64,000 nt of DNA from Amblyornis subalaris. Taxonomy: Eukaryota > Chordata > Aves > Passeriformes > Ptilonorhynchidae. Numbering within the stretch: the first letter of the stretch is position 1; every line of letters starts with the position of its first letter. The stretch spans positions 4,771,580 to 4,835,579 of the forward strand of contig JACAXG010000059.1 in NCBI GenBank assembly GCA_018881555.1, in the 5' to 3' direction. The notes under the pieces were generated by a model. It saw nothing but the letters and a program-made list of their open reading frames with translations, was not told the DNA's origin and searched no databases. Of this stretch, positions 1 through 13,000 are shown piece by piece. Both the position numbers and the translations under genes were made by a program.

Positions 1-3000
1 GCTGCAAGGAACATGAGAGTGCTGCAGGCACTGCTGGGTCATCATATGAGGAGGGGATGGCTTCTGTCAACCTTACATCTGCCCCCTGGGGTATCATGGG
101 CTGTGCTGCTGCAGCCCCCAGGAGCATGGGGAGCTAGGGGTGTTCCATTCACCCTCCCTGGNCCTTGTGGGGTGGCTCTCAGTTGTTTTTACACATAATG
201 TATTCCCCTCGGTTTAGGGGTTTTGTGCCACCTTCAGAAAGGAGAAGCAGTGGCGACCTTTGGCATTGGGAAAGCTGTGCCTGTAGGAGAGAAATCTCCT
301 TTCGAGCCACATGTNGGTTGTTTCTTTATCCTCTTCCCTCCCTCTGGCAGGCTTTATTGATGGCAGACGGCTCTGGGGCTGGATGTGTGTGCACACATCC
401 AGAAGTCATGCTGTCTTAGTGAGAGCCGCCTTCTGGCCACCTGCACCCAGGCGGCATCCTAGTCCTTGGAGTATTTCAGAGGATGCTAATGGAATGGGAT
501 TAGCTGCCCCACTTGCCCTTGCNGTCAACAAGAGATGTTTCTAGAGAACCTACAAAGAAAAGCCAGAACTAGCAGGGCAAACCCGAACAAAGGCGCTTTA
601 GAATGCAGAGAGAAGCGTGATTTTTACCCTGAGGAGGCAAGAGGTGGGGCTGCTCTGCTCCCCATTTGAAGTCTGAATGAGCCTCTGCCTTAAGGGATCN
701 TGGATGACTGAGTTGGTACTAATGGGCTGAATGCCCTTCAGTGTCCCTGCTCTGCCCTGCTCCGGTTCCTTGACATTGCGATTCAACATACTGCGCCCTT
801 CAGGGCTTTATTCCTTTCTGTGTACTAGTTAAAATGATAACTTAGGGCTCTACAAAGAGATGGAGAGCTAGGGATGCCTGCCCTGGGGAAGTGTGTCATG
901 GCAGGCAGGGTTTTCTGGACAGGAATGCCTCTGTCCTAGGCACGATGTGCTCTCAGCACTTGACTTTCTCAGACCCTGTCATCCTTCATTTTTAGCTGCC
1001 TATTCAAGACAGCAAGATTTTTATAAAGCCATTTCTTACCAAAAGCATTTCCTGGTTGTAGCTTGTAATGCCAAGCATACTGGGGGTGAGAAGGTTTGAA
1101 GAGATGGGTTTTCTTTATGGCATTGTGCTGCTGCATGGAAGTGAAGAGATCCCAAAGCGGCAGGTTACTTATCAGAGGATTGATGCTGGGCTCTCAGTCC
1201 TCTGAAAAATTGCATCAGCATGCCACGGATGACCACAGGTGCTCTGGCAGTCTGTTGTCACCTTTTGAGTTCTCTCAGGTGTACTGATGCCACCTGTCCA
1301 CAGAGAAAGCTGCGGGTGATGGTTGTGCCCGACGGGTGGCCCACCTGGCACTGCGGCGGGAAGGGGGAGCGCCGGCACAGCAGTGGTTCCCTACAGGGAA
1401 GTGGGTGGAGAGGTGGGGTTACCAGAGGCATGAGCTGGTCATTTGGAGAGACTCTGTGCTTTGAAGGAGCTCCTTTGTTGTGGGTGCAGGCCAGAAAGGC
1501 CACCCCGAGAGGGGCAGCTGCTCTGGGACAGCATGAAAGATGGGCTATGGACACAGGGATACTTCCAGCCTCTTCCCTTCTGCAGTCATATCCTGGGCCA
1601 ACGTGTCACCATCCAGGGTTGCTACTCAGGCCTCACCTGTGTGCTGGCTCTGCAGAGCTTATCTAATGAGTGAAGTTAGGAGCATTACCCATCATCATCC
1701 AAANAGCCCCTCTCAAGTACAGCAGCTGAAGCCAGATGACTGTATGAGCATATCTGGAGGACACAGTGACTGGCACAGGGAAAATCATCCCTTTGCATGA
1801 GGGGTTCCTGCCTCCAGGCAGAGTCCTGGGGTGAGCCAAAGATTGAGCCCTTTGTCTGCAGTGGGAGAGGGGGGAATTACGGGGTGCCTGCCCTTACTGG
1901 GGAAAGGGAAGGTGGTGGTCATCCCAGTGCTGGGCAATGTGGAGAAAGCAAAGGGAGGCACGCAACACGGAGAGTGAGTGGGCTGAGGGAGATGGAAGTG
2001 ACGGAGTTAAAAACAAGCAAAAGGTGTGAGGAGGGAAGAAAGAGCTGAAAAGGGAGCAGGAAGAAAAGCAGGAACAACAGCAGTGGGAAGGCAAGAGGAG
2101 GAGGGAGTGTGGAAATGGCAGGTGAAAGGCCTTGGATGGGAGTTTCTGATCTGTTAAGAGCAGCGGTGTGTGGAAGAGGTTGGCATCTTGGAGGTACTGA
2201 AGCAGGAGAGCTGGAATGGGGGTGACCAGAGAGGGACTGTGCCTGGGGTGGATGGAGTGTCCCTGNTCCCTCCTGCAATGGGAGGAGGCCCCAGAGCTGC
2301 CAGAGGCGGGGGTCTCTTTCCATCTGGCCTCCTTGTGCAGGGCCGTGTTGGGGCTCTTCCCCTACCGTTTCCATGTGTCCTTCGAGTGCCCTAGATGCTG
2401 TTTCAAGCTTTTGAGTCCAGAGCAGACAATGGGGGTTTCAGTGCTGTCTTCCATCGGGGCTGTCAGGATGCAGCAATTACCTTTGCACTGCTGCCTCCCA
2501 CCCTTTATTCCTCTCCCTTTGTGACTGGGATGTCAGAGGCAGTGATGGTGCTTTGAGGAGCTCCTTTTGAAGTGACTTTGTGAGTCACAGGGACTGGTGA
2601 GCAGTGGGGAGTGAGATGCTGGTGCCCAGCACTCTCAGATCGTTCAGCTCCCTTGTGTTTGTGGCCAGAGCAGTGTGCCTGTCCTCGGAGACACCGGGCT
2701 CCTTGGATCTCATCTGCTTAGAGGGGCTCATGGTGAGGGTTTGCTGTGGATAGAGGGAAGGGCTGGAGGAGGAATTGGGACACCAGAGGTGTGCTGGGCT
2801 GGGCAGCAGTGCAGTGGCTTTGGGTTGTGCCCATGGGGCCAGGCTTAGCCAGAGCCTGTTGCTGTGAAAAGCACAGCACCGGCTCAGGGTGCTGCATGGG
2901 TGCTGAGCTGCCCCGTGGCAGTGGTGGGGTGAGTGTCTGCAGGCAGCCCTGTCACAGACCATCCGTACAGCAAGGTGGACTTGCTGTCTCCTGTGGTATG

Positions 3001-5199
3001 CTCAGCCCACAGGATGCTCTGGTAGGGCTCAGTCAAGCTGGATAACTGTGGGCAGTTTGCACTAATGAGATGTTTTAGACGACACGTATGCCCCCAGGAG
3101 CCACTGCAGAACCCTCCCCTCCTTGGATCTCTCCCCAAAAGGCTGGAAGCTGCTTTCCATCACTGCTGAAGTGTCATGGGTTCGAGGCTGGCACCACGGT
3201 CCCAGTCCTATTACTGGTCCACTGAGCTGATGCCCACAGGGCCACCCATCCTCTCCCTTATTATCTTCTGGTTGAAGTTGACAAGACCGAAATGTGAGTT
3301 CTCCCACTGACTGCCAGGACTTAGCACTGCTGTTGAGAGTTCAGGGATACTGTGTGGAGCAGTAGGACAGCCGGCCAGCCTGTCTGTGAAACCCCTGCAT
3401 GCCAGCCAGAGCAGAGCCTGATTAAGCTTATGAAACCTGACAAGATCACAGCCCAAGGTGGTATTGCTGGAGGCTGCTTGACTGGGAACCGTGTTCCTGC
3501 TGCAGCGGCACGGGCATTAGGGATATGTCTCTTGAAGCCTGTCATGACACACAGCTAGCCCTTGAGTGGGGAGCACGTGAACGTCTCACAGTTGTTATCC
3601 TGCCAGCAGAGTGCAGGAAGAGCCTCCTCCCAAAGGAAGCACTGGCTGCATCTGCTTGCAAATGAGGAGCAGCTCCTCATTCTGTGCTGGGGGATGCCCC
3701 ATCTCGGCTTCGAATGAGTGGTCCCCTGAACAAGCAAATGCTGACCAGGGCACTGCTCCTCCAGCTCTGCAGGTACAGCGACCCCTCCAGCTTAGCTGGT
3801 GTGTGTCCCCCCAGAATAATCAGGCTTTGTGACCTGTGAAGGACATCCCCATAGCCCCACTGTTCCATCAGTAGCCTGTGTCACTTTGACCCCAGACGAG
3901 GAGCTGTTGCCCATCCGTCAGGGCATGGCAGTCGGTGCCCGAGGGTGCTGTGTACTGCCTGCTGTAGGTCTGGGAGTTGGCAGGGCAGGGATTGCTGCAG
4001 GAGGCTCTGTGGTCTGCTTGCCATCAGCTAAAATAAACTCTGAAGCGACGTGTCCTGTGGTACAACCTGGGTGGGAGAACACCTGACTCACCGCCTCTGC
4101 CTAGCAGCTATTGCGGGGATCTTCGTGCTGCTTGTTGTGGATCTGCATGAAATCAGAGGCTTATATTTCCTAGCAATCAGTGTTTCTCACGCAGGCGCTG
4201 CCCTCGGATTCCTCCTGGTCGGATTTGTGTTCATCTGGGAGAAGCAGCAGCAGCAGCTTCTTAAACAGACCAGCTCTTACGCCTTTGTTTCCTTCAGCCC
4301 CACAGGGTTAATCTCCTTCTTGGCACCTGATTATTTGCTGCTGCAGGGTGTGTGTTTGAAATTCTCATTTTGCTGGCTTTAATCCCCATCTGGGAGCTGT
4401 GTCCAGGTCCGGGGGGCTGGGAGCGGGTTAATACCTGAGCCCCCACAGGAACCCGCCCCTGAGCAGCTCAGTCACCTCTGCCTCTCCCTGCAGCTGGTGG
4501 CTCTCAGGTATCCCTGAGGGCGGTATTGAGGTGAATGGACCACTTCCCAAGTGGTTATTGAGCATTTTGTGTTCCTTGGGAGGCCGGTGAGCATTGATTT
4601 TGCTGGCTTAGCAGCAGGCCAGCTGAGCGACAGCGATGGGGCCTCGCAGGGCTGTGTGGTCNGGCGAGAGATGGAGCCTCTCCTGCTCTTGCTGTGAGCT
4701 CCTCTGCTTCACCTCTGAAACACATCAGGCANTGACACAGCTGGCAAACATCGCTATATCCCCACAAGCCGTCAGCTTCTCTCACCCTCCTACAGCTCCA
4801 GCTTTTTGCCTGGCACTTCTGCAGGTAATGGTGCCCAAAACNTTTCAAGCCACTGCTTCATCTTGCTGCCTTCTCCTTCCACCTGGATCCTGGAGATGCC
4901 CACAGTTATCTTTCCGGTGTTCCTCTGCCACCTGCTTGCATTGGTGCCTGGCCCAGGCTGTCACACTGTGCCCATCCCCGATCCCTCTTCCAATGTCCTT
5001 GCTCCTCGGGGGCAAGACCATTCCCAGTGGAGCTCAGGGTGTTCTCCGTCCCTGCCCATGCGCTACCCCTTCTCCCACGGGAAGCAGGCCTGGTCTCCCT
5101 AGCTCCTGCCCCCTGCCGTGAGTTACCCAGTGTTGTTCAGGATGCTTGGTTTCCTCTCCAGGTGCTCCTGTCGGTGTGTAATTAGCTGGCAGAGCAGCG

Positions 5200-5390
5200 A
5201 GGAGCGGCTCCCCGGGGTGCTCTCCGGCTGACACGAGCAGCAGACGGTGACTAAAGCAGAGACAGCTCGGCGCGCGCCGCGCTCGCTTTGTACGTCTCGT
5301 GCTCCGNGCCGCTGCTGGGAGCTCAAAAGGGATCGCAGATGTGGAATAAACGGGAGCGCTTTGAACGAGCGGCACCGTAATCCCTCCCTG
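5200..5390. promoter_or_regulatory. CpG-dense pocket inside the upstream intron
   Basis: CpG dinucleotides cluster here (for example CTCGGCGCGCGCCGCGCTCG near 5,266-5,285), in contrast to CpG-poor surroundings. There is no recognised exon. It may be an alternative promoter, an enhancer or an unmethylated conserved element; the function is inferred only from composition. Confidence 0.35.
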
Positions 5391-6962
5391 CCCCCNCCCC
5401 TCTACCCCCCTTTTTGCAGACATTAGTTTGATTAAAATTGCATGAGCCCACACACGGGTGTATTTTATTTTATTTATTTGTCTCCTCCTAGTGAGAGACT
5501 GGTTTGAGGTCTGCTTTGTGGGAAAGCAGCCGGAGGGATGCTGGGGAATTCGGGGTGTTTTTAAAAACTTTCCCTCAGCGGAGCTCCCAGCCGGCTGTTG
5601 TGGGGCTGGTTGTACTGGTGAGACCTGCTTTTCCTGTGGGATGCTAAACCGAAGCACCTTCTTCCCAGCAGAGCCTGAGGTCCTGGCTAGTGGTGCCTGG
5701 GTGTGTGCTGGGCAGGCAGGAGGCCCTTCCAGCGCTGCTGTAGGGCAGCAGCGTCCGGAAGGGTGCAGGAGGGTTGCTCAAGCAAAACTTCACCCAAGGC
5801 TTTCCGTGTTACTGGGGGCATCTCCACGGCTGAGGGTGGGTGAAAACAGCCGGTGTAAAACATAGGTAACTGTAGGGATTAATTCACAATATAAATAAAA
5901 CAAAAATAGATACATTCTTCTTCAGACAGGTTTGTGCACCCAGACTGGCCCCAAGTAAAGTCTTCATTGCCATTTGCAGCAGCCGTCTGTCTCCTCTAGA
6001 AATGGGGAGAAGGCATGGAGAGTTAGGTTGCTTTGTTCTGCTGTTCCACTCTGTAAATGCAGGTTTTTTACCAGTGCTGTGGCAGTGCTATGTCAAAATT
6101 CCTTGGTGGGCATTTATAGGATATGCTCTGTCTTACCGCCTCACCCAGGGGCATGTACAGTTCAGCTTTTGCATGTTTTCCCTTGTTTTGTAAAAGAAGC
6201 TATTTCCTTCCCTTCAGGAGGGCTTACTTTTAATGAAGTGTTTGCAAAGTGCAGTATGACTCTCCAGTGAGGGCTCTGTTACACTCCCAAGTGTGGTTTC
6301 CTTGTCTGTACCTTTGCCGTGCCCTCCTTGTGCCTCTGCATTTTTCCCCAGGCGGAGCAGCGAGCAAAAGAGCCTGGCGGCTCCCAAATGTGCTTATCCC
6401 AGGGCATTGTGAGCTGCGTGTGGGTTTAATCTTCCTTCTCAGACGTCACTGAGCAGCACAGGGCTCCGGGGAGCTGGGCTGGGGTAGCTGGCATCCCAGC
6501 TGGCTACTCAGCGCTGAACTCCTCCAGCTCAGCCACTCTGTCAGGTCCGCGAGCCCCTGCGCGTTTTGGAAGGTGGAAACGTGGTGGGAGCTGTACCTTG
6601 CCATCAGGAAACAGCTTCCTCTCCTCCTCCCTGCCCTCAGGGATGAAATGGTTGTGTACTGTTTAAAGGATAGCAAGGTTTCATGCAATAGCAGTGCAAG
6701 ACTCTGATGGGTGCTCTGTGCAAGGGGTTCAGACCCCCACGGGGTCCTGCCCCTCAAAGGGGTAAGCCCCGCGGCCCTTCCATCAGCTGGTGCAAGATGT
6801 GGCCATCGCCTGGTGTCCCCTGGCACTGAGTGCCTTTAGTGACACCCCCATCTCCACCTTCCTTTGGGAGGAGTGGTCCCTCCCTTGGGAGATGGGACAG
6901 ACGTGTGCTTCACAAGAGTCCCTGTCAGTGCCTCCACGCGCAGNTCTTGCTGCAGGGCGCGG

Positions 6963-7023
6963 TTCCCTGGGTTTGGTGGGAGTGTGACCTGCAGGACACA
7001 ATTCCCTGGGTTTGATGGAAGTG
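6963..7023 (+). repeat. Imperfect tandem duplication, period 39
   Basis: TTCCCTGGGTTTGGTGGGAG at 6,963 recurs as TTCCCTGGGTTTGATGGAAG at 7,002. Only about 22 bases of each unit are clearly alike. Confidence 0.6.
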
Positions 7024-10000
7024 CGGCTGCTTGCCTTCACCATGGGCTGGAAATCTCTGCTGGCTGGTAGGGGTTAGCATAACAAAACGTCAGGTGAGAG
7101 GGAGGCATTGAATTTCAATAAACCAGCAACTGGGGAATGAAATCTCCTTGCTTCTAATTCGAGCCCAGGCGTCCCTCTTGCTTACCTCGGAGCAAATCTG
7201 CTGTAATGCATAGGAAACAGCTCAGAAACTGCAGCCCTGGCTGTCATCGAGGTGCAGGCTGAGGTTTATTAAAGACCTGCAGAGCTCTGTAAAAAAAAAT
7301 TTATGATCTTCTTGGACTTAGTCATTGCAAGTTAAATATTTGAATAGGTAGGGGCAAGCGTTTTGCTGAAATTGGATGATCCCTTTCATATTTATGTTTG
7401 GTTACACTTGCTCCGCATGTATTTGGATGCTTGGCCAGGGGCGGAGAGGGAGGTGAGGGATGAAAGGGACTTAGTACAGAGAGGGGAAAACAGGAGCAGG
7501 GAATGATTAGAGTGGAGAAGAAAGCAAAAGAAACTACTGAAGGTTAAAAACAATAACANTTAGGCTGGGGGGAACCAAGAAGTGGCAGAAAAATAAATTG
7601 GGGCCTTTGAAGGAAAAAGGGGATAGACAGTGAAGCCTTTTATTAAAATCTAAATGGCTGACTCTGAAGATAAATGAGCTTGCAAAGAAACAATGAAAAT
7701 AATAAAAAGTGGAAGACAGGAAGGAGGGAAATATTTAAAAGGAAAATGAGAGGTTTTCACAGGTGTGTGCGATTGAGCATGTCAGCAGAGATGCTCTGTA
7801 ATCTGCTCTAGTAATGTGACAGCTACTGGGGGCTTTGGAAAAACAAACATAGCCCAATCCTTGCAATTATTTTTTCAGTGAGGTGAAGTTTCCTGAGTGT
7901 GTAAGGCTGACAGTGTCCTCCTTTTGTGTACCTCTGGGGCTGCAGGTTACAATCCAGCCTTTCCTTTCTGGGATATGTCAGGAGCTGCTGCTCAGACAGT
8001 AAGCAAAGGCTCTCCCAGGGCACTGCTGGCTTTTGTTCCAGATGCAGGGAGGCTGGAGAGGCAGTGATTCAGTGCTTGCCTGGGGTTGCACAGCCAACAA
8101 GGTGCCCCCCCCACCAGACAGCAAAGGAAAGGGACTTTGATCATGCTTTGGGAAAATCCGGCCATTTTCCACCCAAAAGTGTTGTGCTGCAGGGGGCTGT
8201 TTGCCCTGGTTTGGTCTGTTTTGCTGTGTCAGTGGAGGTGGTTGGTGATTTTTGGACAGAAGGATCATGGCACCCTGCTTGCTGAGGAGGAGCCAGCCTC
8301 CTGTTGGGCTACTGTGAGGATTTGTGAGGTGGTCACCTCTTTTGTGTAGGTCCTTGGCAGTGTATTGGTCAGCACCTAGGGCAAAACCACAGCAGTCGCC
8401 ACGAACTCTAGAGGTAGAAAACAGATACATGATTCTTTTCCTTAAGGGAAAAATATTGAATCACAGGGACCTAATTGCTTGAAATAGATGCAAAAAAGGA
8501 AAAAAATTTAAAAAGGTAGGAGGAGACTGGTGGAGGTGAAACGCAGCAAGCCAGTGCTGTTAGCCCCTCTTAGGCTGCACATCCACCCACTCTCTCTACT
8601 GCTGTGTTCAGGGTGAGCATGACACATTTCTTGGGCATGTGGCTGCCTCTTACCCACTCTCAGCCTGTGTTTCCAGCGTGCAAACATCTTGTGGGCCAGA
8701 GGAAAGAGCTCCCAAGTCAGACTCAACCAAAGCCAAGGGAAGGCCGTGCTCTCCACGTTCTCAGGGTGGTGGTGTGCACCTCAGCAGCTCTGTGGAGAAA
8801 GGAGGAGCATTTGTCAGCCTCCTAGGAATTTAATCTTCACGTTTTTCTCATATTGTTTCTGGGTACCCTTGGGGGCTGAATTTGCATTGGTGGCATGAAA
8901 GGAATTGGCTTTTCACTGGCAGCGTGTGAGGTAGTGAGTTTTGCATTTGGCCTGTGTGTCTTTTCCACATTCTTATGACCCTCCACCCCTTTGTGGATAC
9001 CCTTAAATTCCTGAAATTATCCAGGTGAACTGCATGGATTAAAGTCTGTTGCCAAACTGTTTTAACAGGCAAGGAAAAGAGGCTGCATTAGTTTAACTGA
9101 AATCACTTTGTGTGGATTTTTCTGGCATAAACCAGACCTTAATAGATCCAGAATGTCTGAGGATGATCGAGTACTCAAATAAACTTGCAATGAATTTTAA
9201 GGGAAAATAGCTTTCTGTCTCTTTTATGTTGGGTTTTTTTTTCAGTGATGGCTAGAAGAATGAACGTTTTTCTTAAACAAGGACGTTTGGGGTTTTTTTC
9301 TTTTTTAGATCACTTCCCTGCTTGTTTATTTTAGGGTAGCAGTGAACAATGTTGCTGTATAGTCTGTTTTGTTATAGAGTGATGGCATTTCAAAGAACCA
9401 GGCTAAAAGAGCTGTTTGGAGCCTCAGCTGTGGCCTTCTCTGCTAACGGGCCACAGGTAGAGAGTCTTTCCCAAGGAATTTCTGTCCCAAGTGTGCCTCT
9501 TAATGGGAGCAAGCCAGGACTTGGGAGCTGTAAGAGTTCGACTGACGCTCCCTTCCCTTATTTATTGATTTCCCCACTCTCCCATCTGTGCTGTCACGAT
9601 TTCACTAGTTCTTCAGTCACCCTTGAGTTTGCCAGGGCACAGGAGACCTGAATACCTAATGGGCTCAAGCAAGGATTTTAGAACAAACAAAAAAAAAAAC
9701 AAACCCACCAGAATAATTATGTGGGAAAAGAAAAAAAAAACCCTTTGTACCATTTTAATGTAACAGGAAAAAAAAGGAATAGTCTAAAGCTCTTTTTCTT
9801 CTTCCTTTTTGAAGGTTGTGTTTATAGGAAGTCAGCTGTGATCTGAAATACGATAGCCTTTAAAACGGTTCCACTTTGTTGCAGGGAACAAAACACTGAT
9901 CAGCAAGAAGGGAGGACACGTCCTAGCTGTGCCACAAAACAAGGCTCTTGAGTCTACCTTCAGTGGGTTTTTTGTTTGAGTGGGTGAGTGGGTCCCCTGT

Positions 10001-13000
10001 TTTAGACAGGATAGAATCCTGATACCAGTGCTAACTTTGATGGAGATTTTTATAAAAGAAAGGAGAATAAATGTGAGCGGAGGAACTAGTGACGTTTGGT
10101 TTCCTGTGGGTTTTGCTTCATGGTTGAATTGCTAAGCATCTAATGAAGTGCAGTCACTGCTTTTCCTTGATNGCAGTACCCCCATGGTTATCTTCCAGGT
10201 GACTTCTTTGGTGTCTGAGGGTTGACCAAACATTGCATTGTTCTCCAGAGAGAAATATTAATATGTGGTGGGTATCTCTTCTGCTTCTCCAGCTATTTAA
10301 TGAAACCTGTGAACCCTACTCTTGAACTGCTACCTGTATCTCCCTTGGAGAACTTCAGCCACTCTCAAAGCAGTAGCCACTTGCTGAAGTTAGGTGGGAG
10401 ACAGGTGCACACACTGCACTGTCAGGTGATGCTGTCTCCTCTGGAAGTCTAAATACCTGTAGGAGGAGGTCAGCCTAAGAATCCTTACCAGCCAGAGGCT
10501 GGTACAAAAGGTGAAAGTGCAAGAAGATACTGTCCAAGAATCCTGCAGTGCTGAGAAACCCATCCTGAAGACTCTTGTCTTTCAGCAGTCTTAAAAGCAT
10601 TATCTTCTGTCCTGCTCCCTCTTTCATAGCAGCTCAGGACATTCAGAGATCCCTCTTCTTGTAACTGCTGAGAGGAACTTCCCTCTCCCTCCTTCTGCTC
10701 GAGGGTCTTTTCAGGCTGATGTGAGTTGGTGGTGTTTCCATTCTGCTGTGCTTTCCTCAATCTGCTGAGCACACAGCAACCAGCAGAGTATCTGCTGCTG
10801 TTCCCAGGCGTTTCNCTCCGGGTGTCTCAGCCAGTTAAACTCCAGAGCCTGCCTCTGCCCGGGGCATTCCCGGGAAGCAGCAGCCCAAGTGAAACGCTTN
10901 GTGCTGGCCATTTTGCCGTTTACCTGCAGGGTAGGGAGCAGCAGCTGGCAGCTTGCAGAGCCTTTNGCAAGGGTGAAACAAGCACAGAGTGGGAAGACTG
11001 GAGCTGTCTGTAGGCCTGGGGACAGCAGTGTGTCAACTGTGCTTGGCTCTCAGAGCCTTCACCAGTGGAAGGCTGAAGGCCCTATAAATAAAATGCTGGA
11101 TTCTGCTGGAGTCAGTGCTATTGATCCTGCACTGGAGACATCATGGAAACTTCCTTTTTACTAGTTATTTCGTGACTTATTTTCTTTACTATTTTGAGTG
11201 GNTTTCTTAATGCACTGCTTCGATGCACTCTGTGCCTTTGGGTAAATGATAGGTGCGCCAAAAGCATCTTCTCCTTATTTTAGTGAGAGATTTATTTCCT
11301 GAGCTCTTACCTTTAAATGCCCACAGTCTCCTGCAAAGACTTTGGGGTATCCTGGAAAACTTGGAGCACTGCGCCCTAGGAGANCTAGCTGTATTTTGGA
11401 AGACTCAGAGCTTTCTCTTCTGACTGGAACCATCAGTGGCGTGTCTGTGCTGCTGGCTGTGGGCAAGCCATCCTCCTGTGAGGTGTTCCCCTTGTGGGGG
11501 TCACCTGGTGAGCAGGACAAGNAACCAGGGGCTGTAAAAGTGGTGGAGGTGTCTGTCTGTATCTGGAATGAAGCTGCCCTTCAGCATTTATCCTGTCATG
11601 GAAGACCACCTGGTGGGTTCTCTGCAGCTGACTGAGCTGTCAGGTCATCANGGTTGTGTGGAGAACTCACTGCTGGGGAAGAACAATCCTCTAGGGAGTT
11701 GTTGCACCCCTTCCTCATAAGAAGGGTCCATTCAGAAAACATTTGGAGTCCAGTTTGTATGACAGGAAGTAACTGTTAAATTGATCCTTTCCACTCGTCC
11801 TGTTCAGGAGCTCTTGCCTTTGAGGTGGGGAACAAAAGGGTTTCTTCACATCACCTTACCAAGGCAGTGCAGAATGTCATGGCAGAGAAATCTGAGGGAA
11901 GGTGGAATGGGAGAAGGGGGAGAAAGGAAGGGCATTGTGTGCCGTGAAATGCTCAGATCGATGCATATAAAAATAAATACATTTATTAAAAGATTTTAGT
12001 AGAGAGATGCCAGACACTCTCATGCAGAAAGTCAACTGGTTGTGCATACCAGATTAGCTTTTCCAGANTAGCTCATTGCTACACAATTCTGCTTTTTGCA
12101 GTGTCTCCAAAGCCCAAAAGTTTCAAGCAGAGTATTTCACCTCCCTTCTACTTATCCTCTGTCCTTCAAATTACCACCACCTGAACTAGAAGGAGCTTGG
12201 AGAGGAGAGATGACCATAGCCATGTGAGTAAGAGGCAAAGTTGTGGAAGTACAGTAGAAAATAAACTCATCAAGAAAATAGGTTTGCAGAAGTGGATGTT
12301 GCCTGGTTTTATCTATGTTACCTTGACCAGATGGCAGAAGACTGTCAACTGTTTGGCTGAATTTGCTTTACTCATCTTAATTCTGCTTTCCTCAGTCTCT
12401 AGTNCAGGAGGAGAGCAGGTGGTCCTTGTGGCTGGAGAACTTGGACTCCATCCTGCAAGAGCCAGACTGAGCCTTTCATTCATCATGAAAGTGCCAGCTT
12501 CAGAGTAACAGTTCAGACCTGCCAAAACCTTGTTGGAAGAAAGTAGCTTGGAAATATGCAAAAGAGCCACCACCCTTGGTTCCAGCTCCCAGAAATCCTT
12601 CCAGCTCATGCTGACTTTGTGGCTCACTAGATGGTTATTGTCTGGTGAAGGTGTATGTTTGTCTAATACGTTATGAACAATTTCCATGCTTTAAACAGGG
12701 CTGATAGATGAAGAAGATATTTCGTCTGTCTTNGTTTGTATGGGTTTGTTCTTTTTTTCTTGAATTTCAAAACTTTTCCTCATCTGCATATTAGCCATCC
12801 TGTGTCTCTCAATAATCTGCAGGTGAAGGATGTGATTCTCTCCTTCCCTGTCTGTGCATCAGAATGCCAGTGTTTTCACTGGGAACTTAAGACCCAGACC
12901 TGGGCTGAACAGAAATTTAGGCTGTAACAGAGAATAAAGCCCCGTTCTGTGCTTCCTTTGATACTTTGCCTGTGAGGGTTGAAATGCTCAGTTCTTGTGT

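Noticed and set aside
5034..5657. A 207-codon minus-strand open frame over the CpG pocket
   Set aside because: No domain or family resemblance, Ala/Pro/Arg/Ser-rich as expected of GC-rich non-coding DNA, and it contains undetermined bases.
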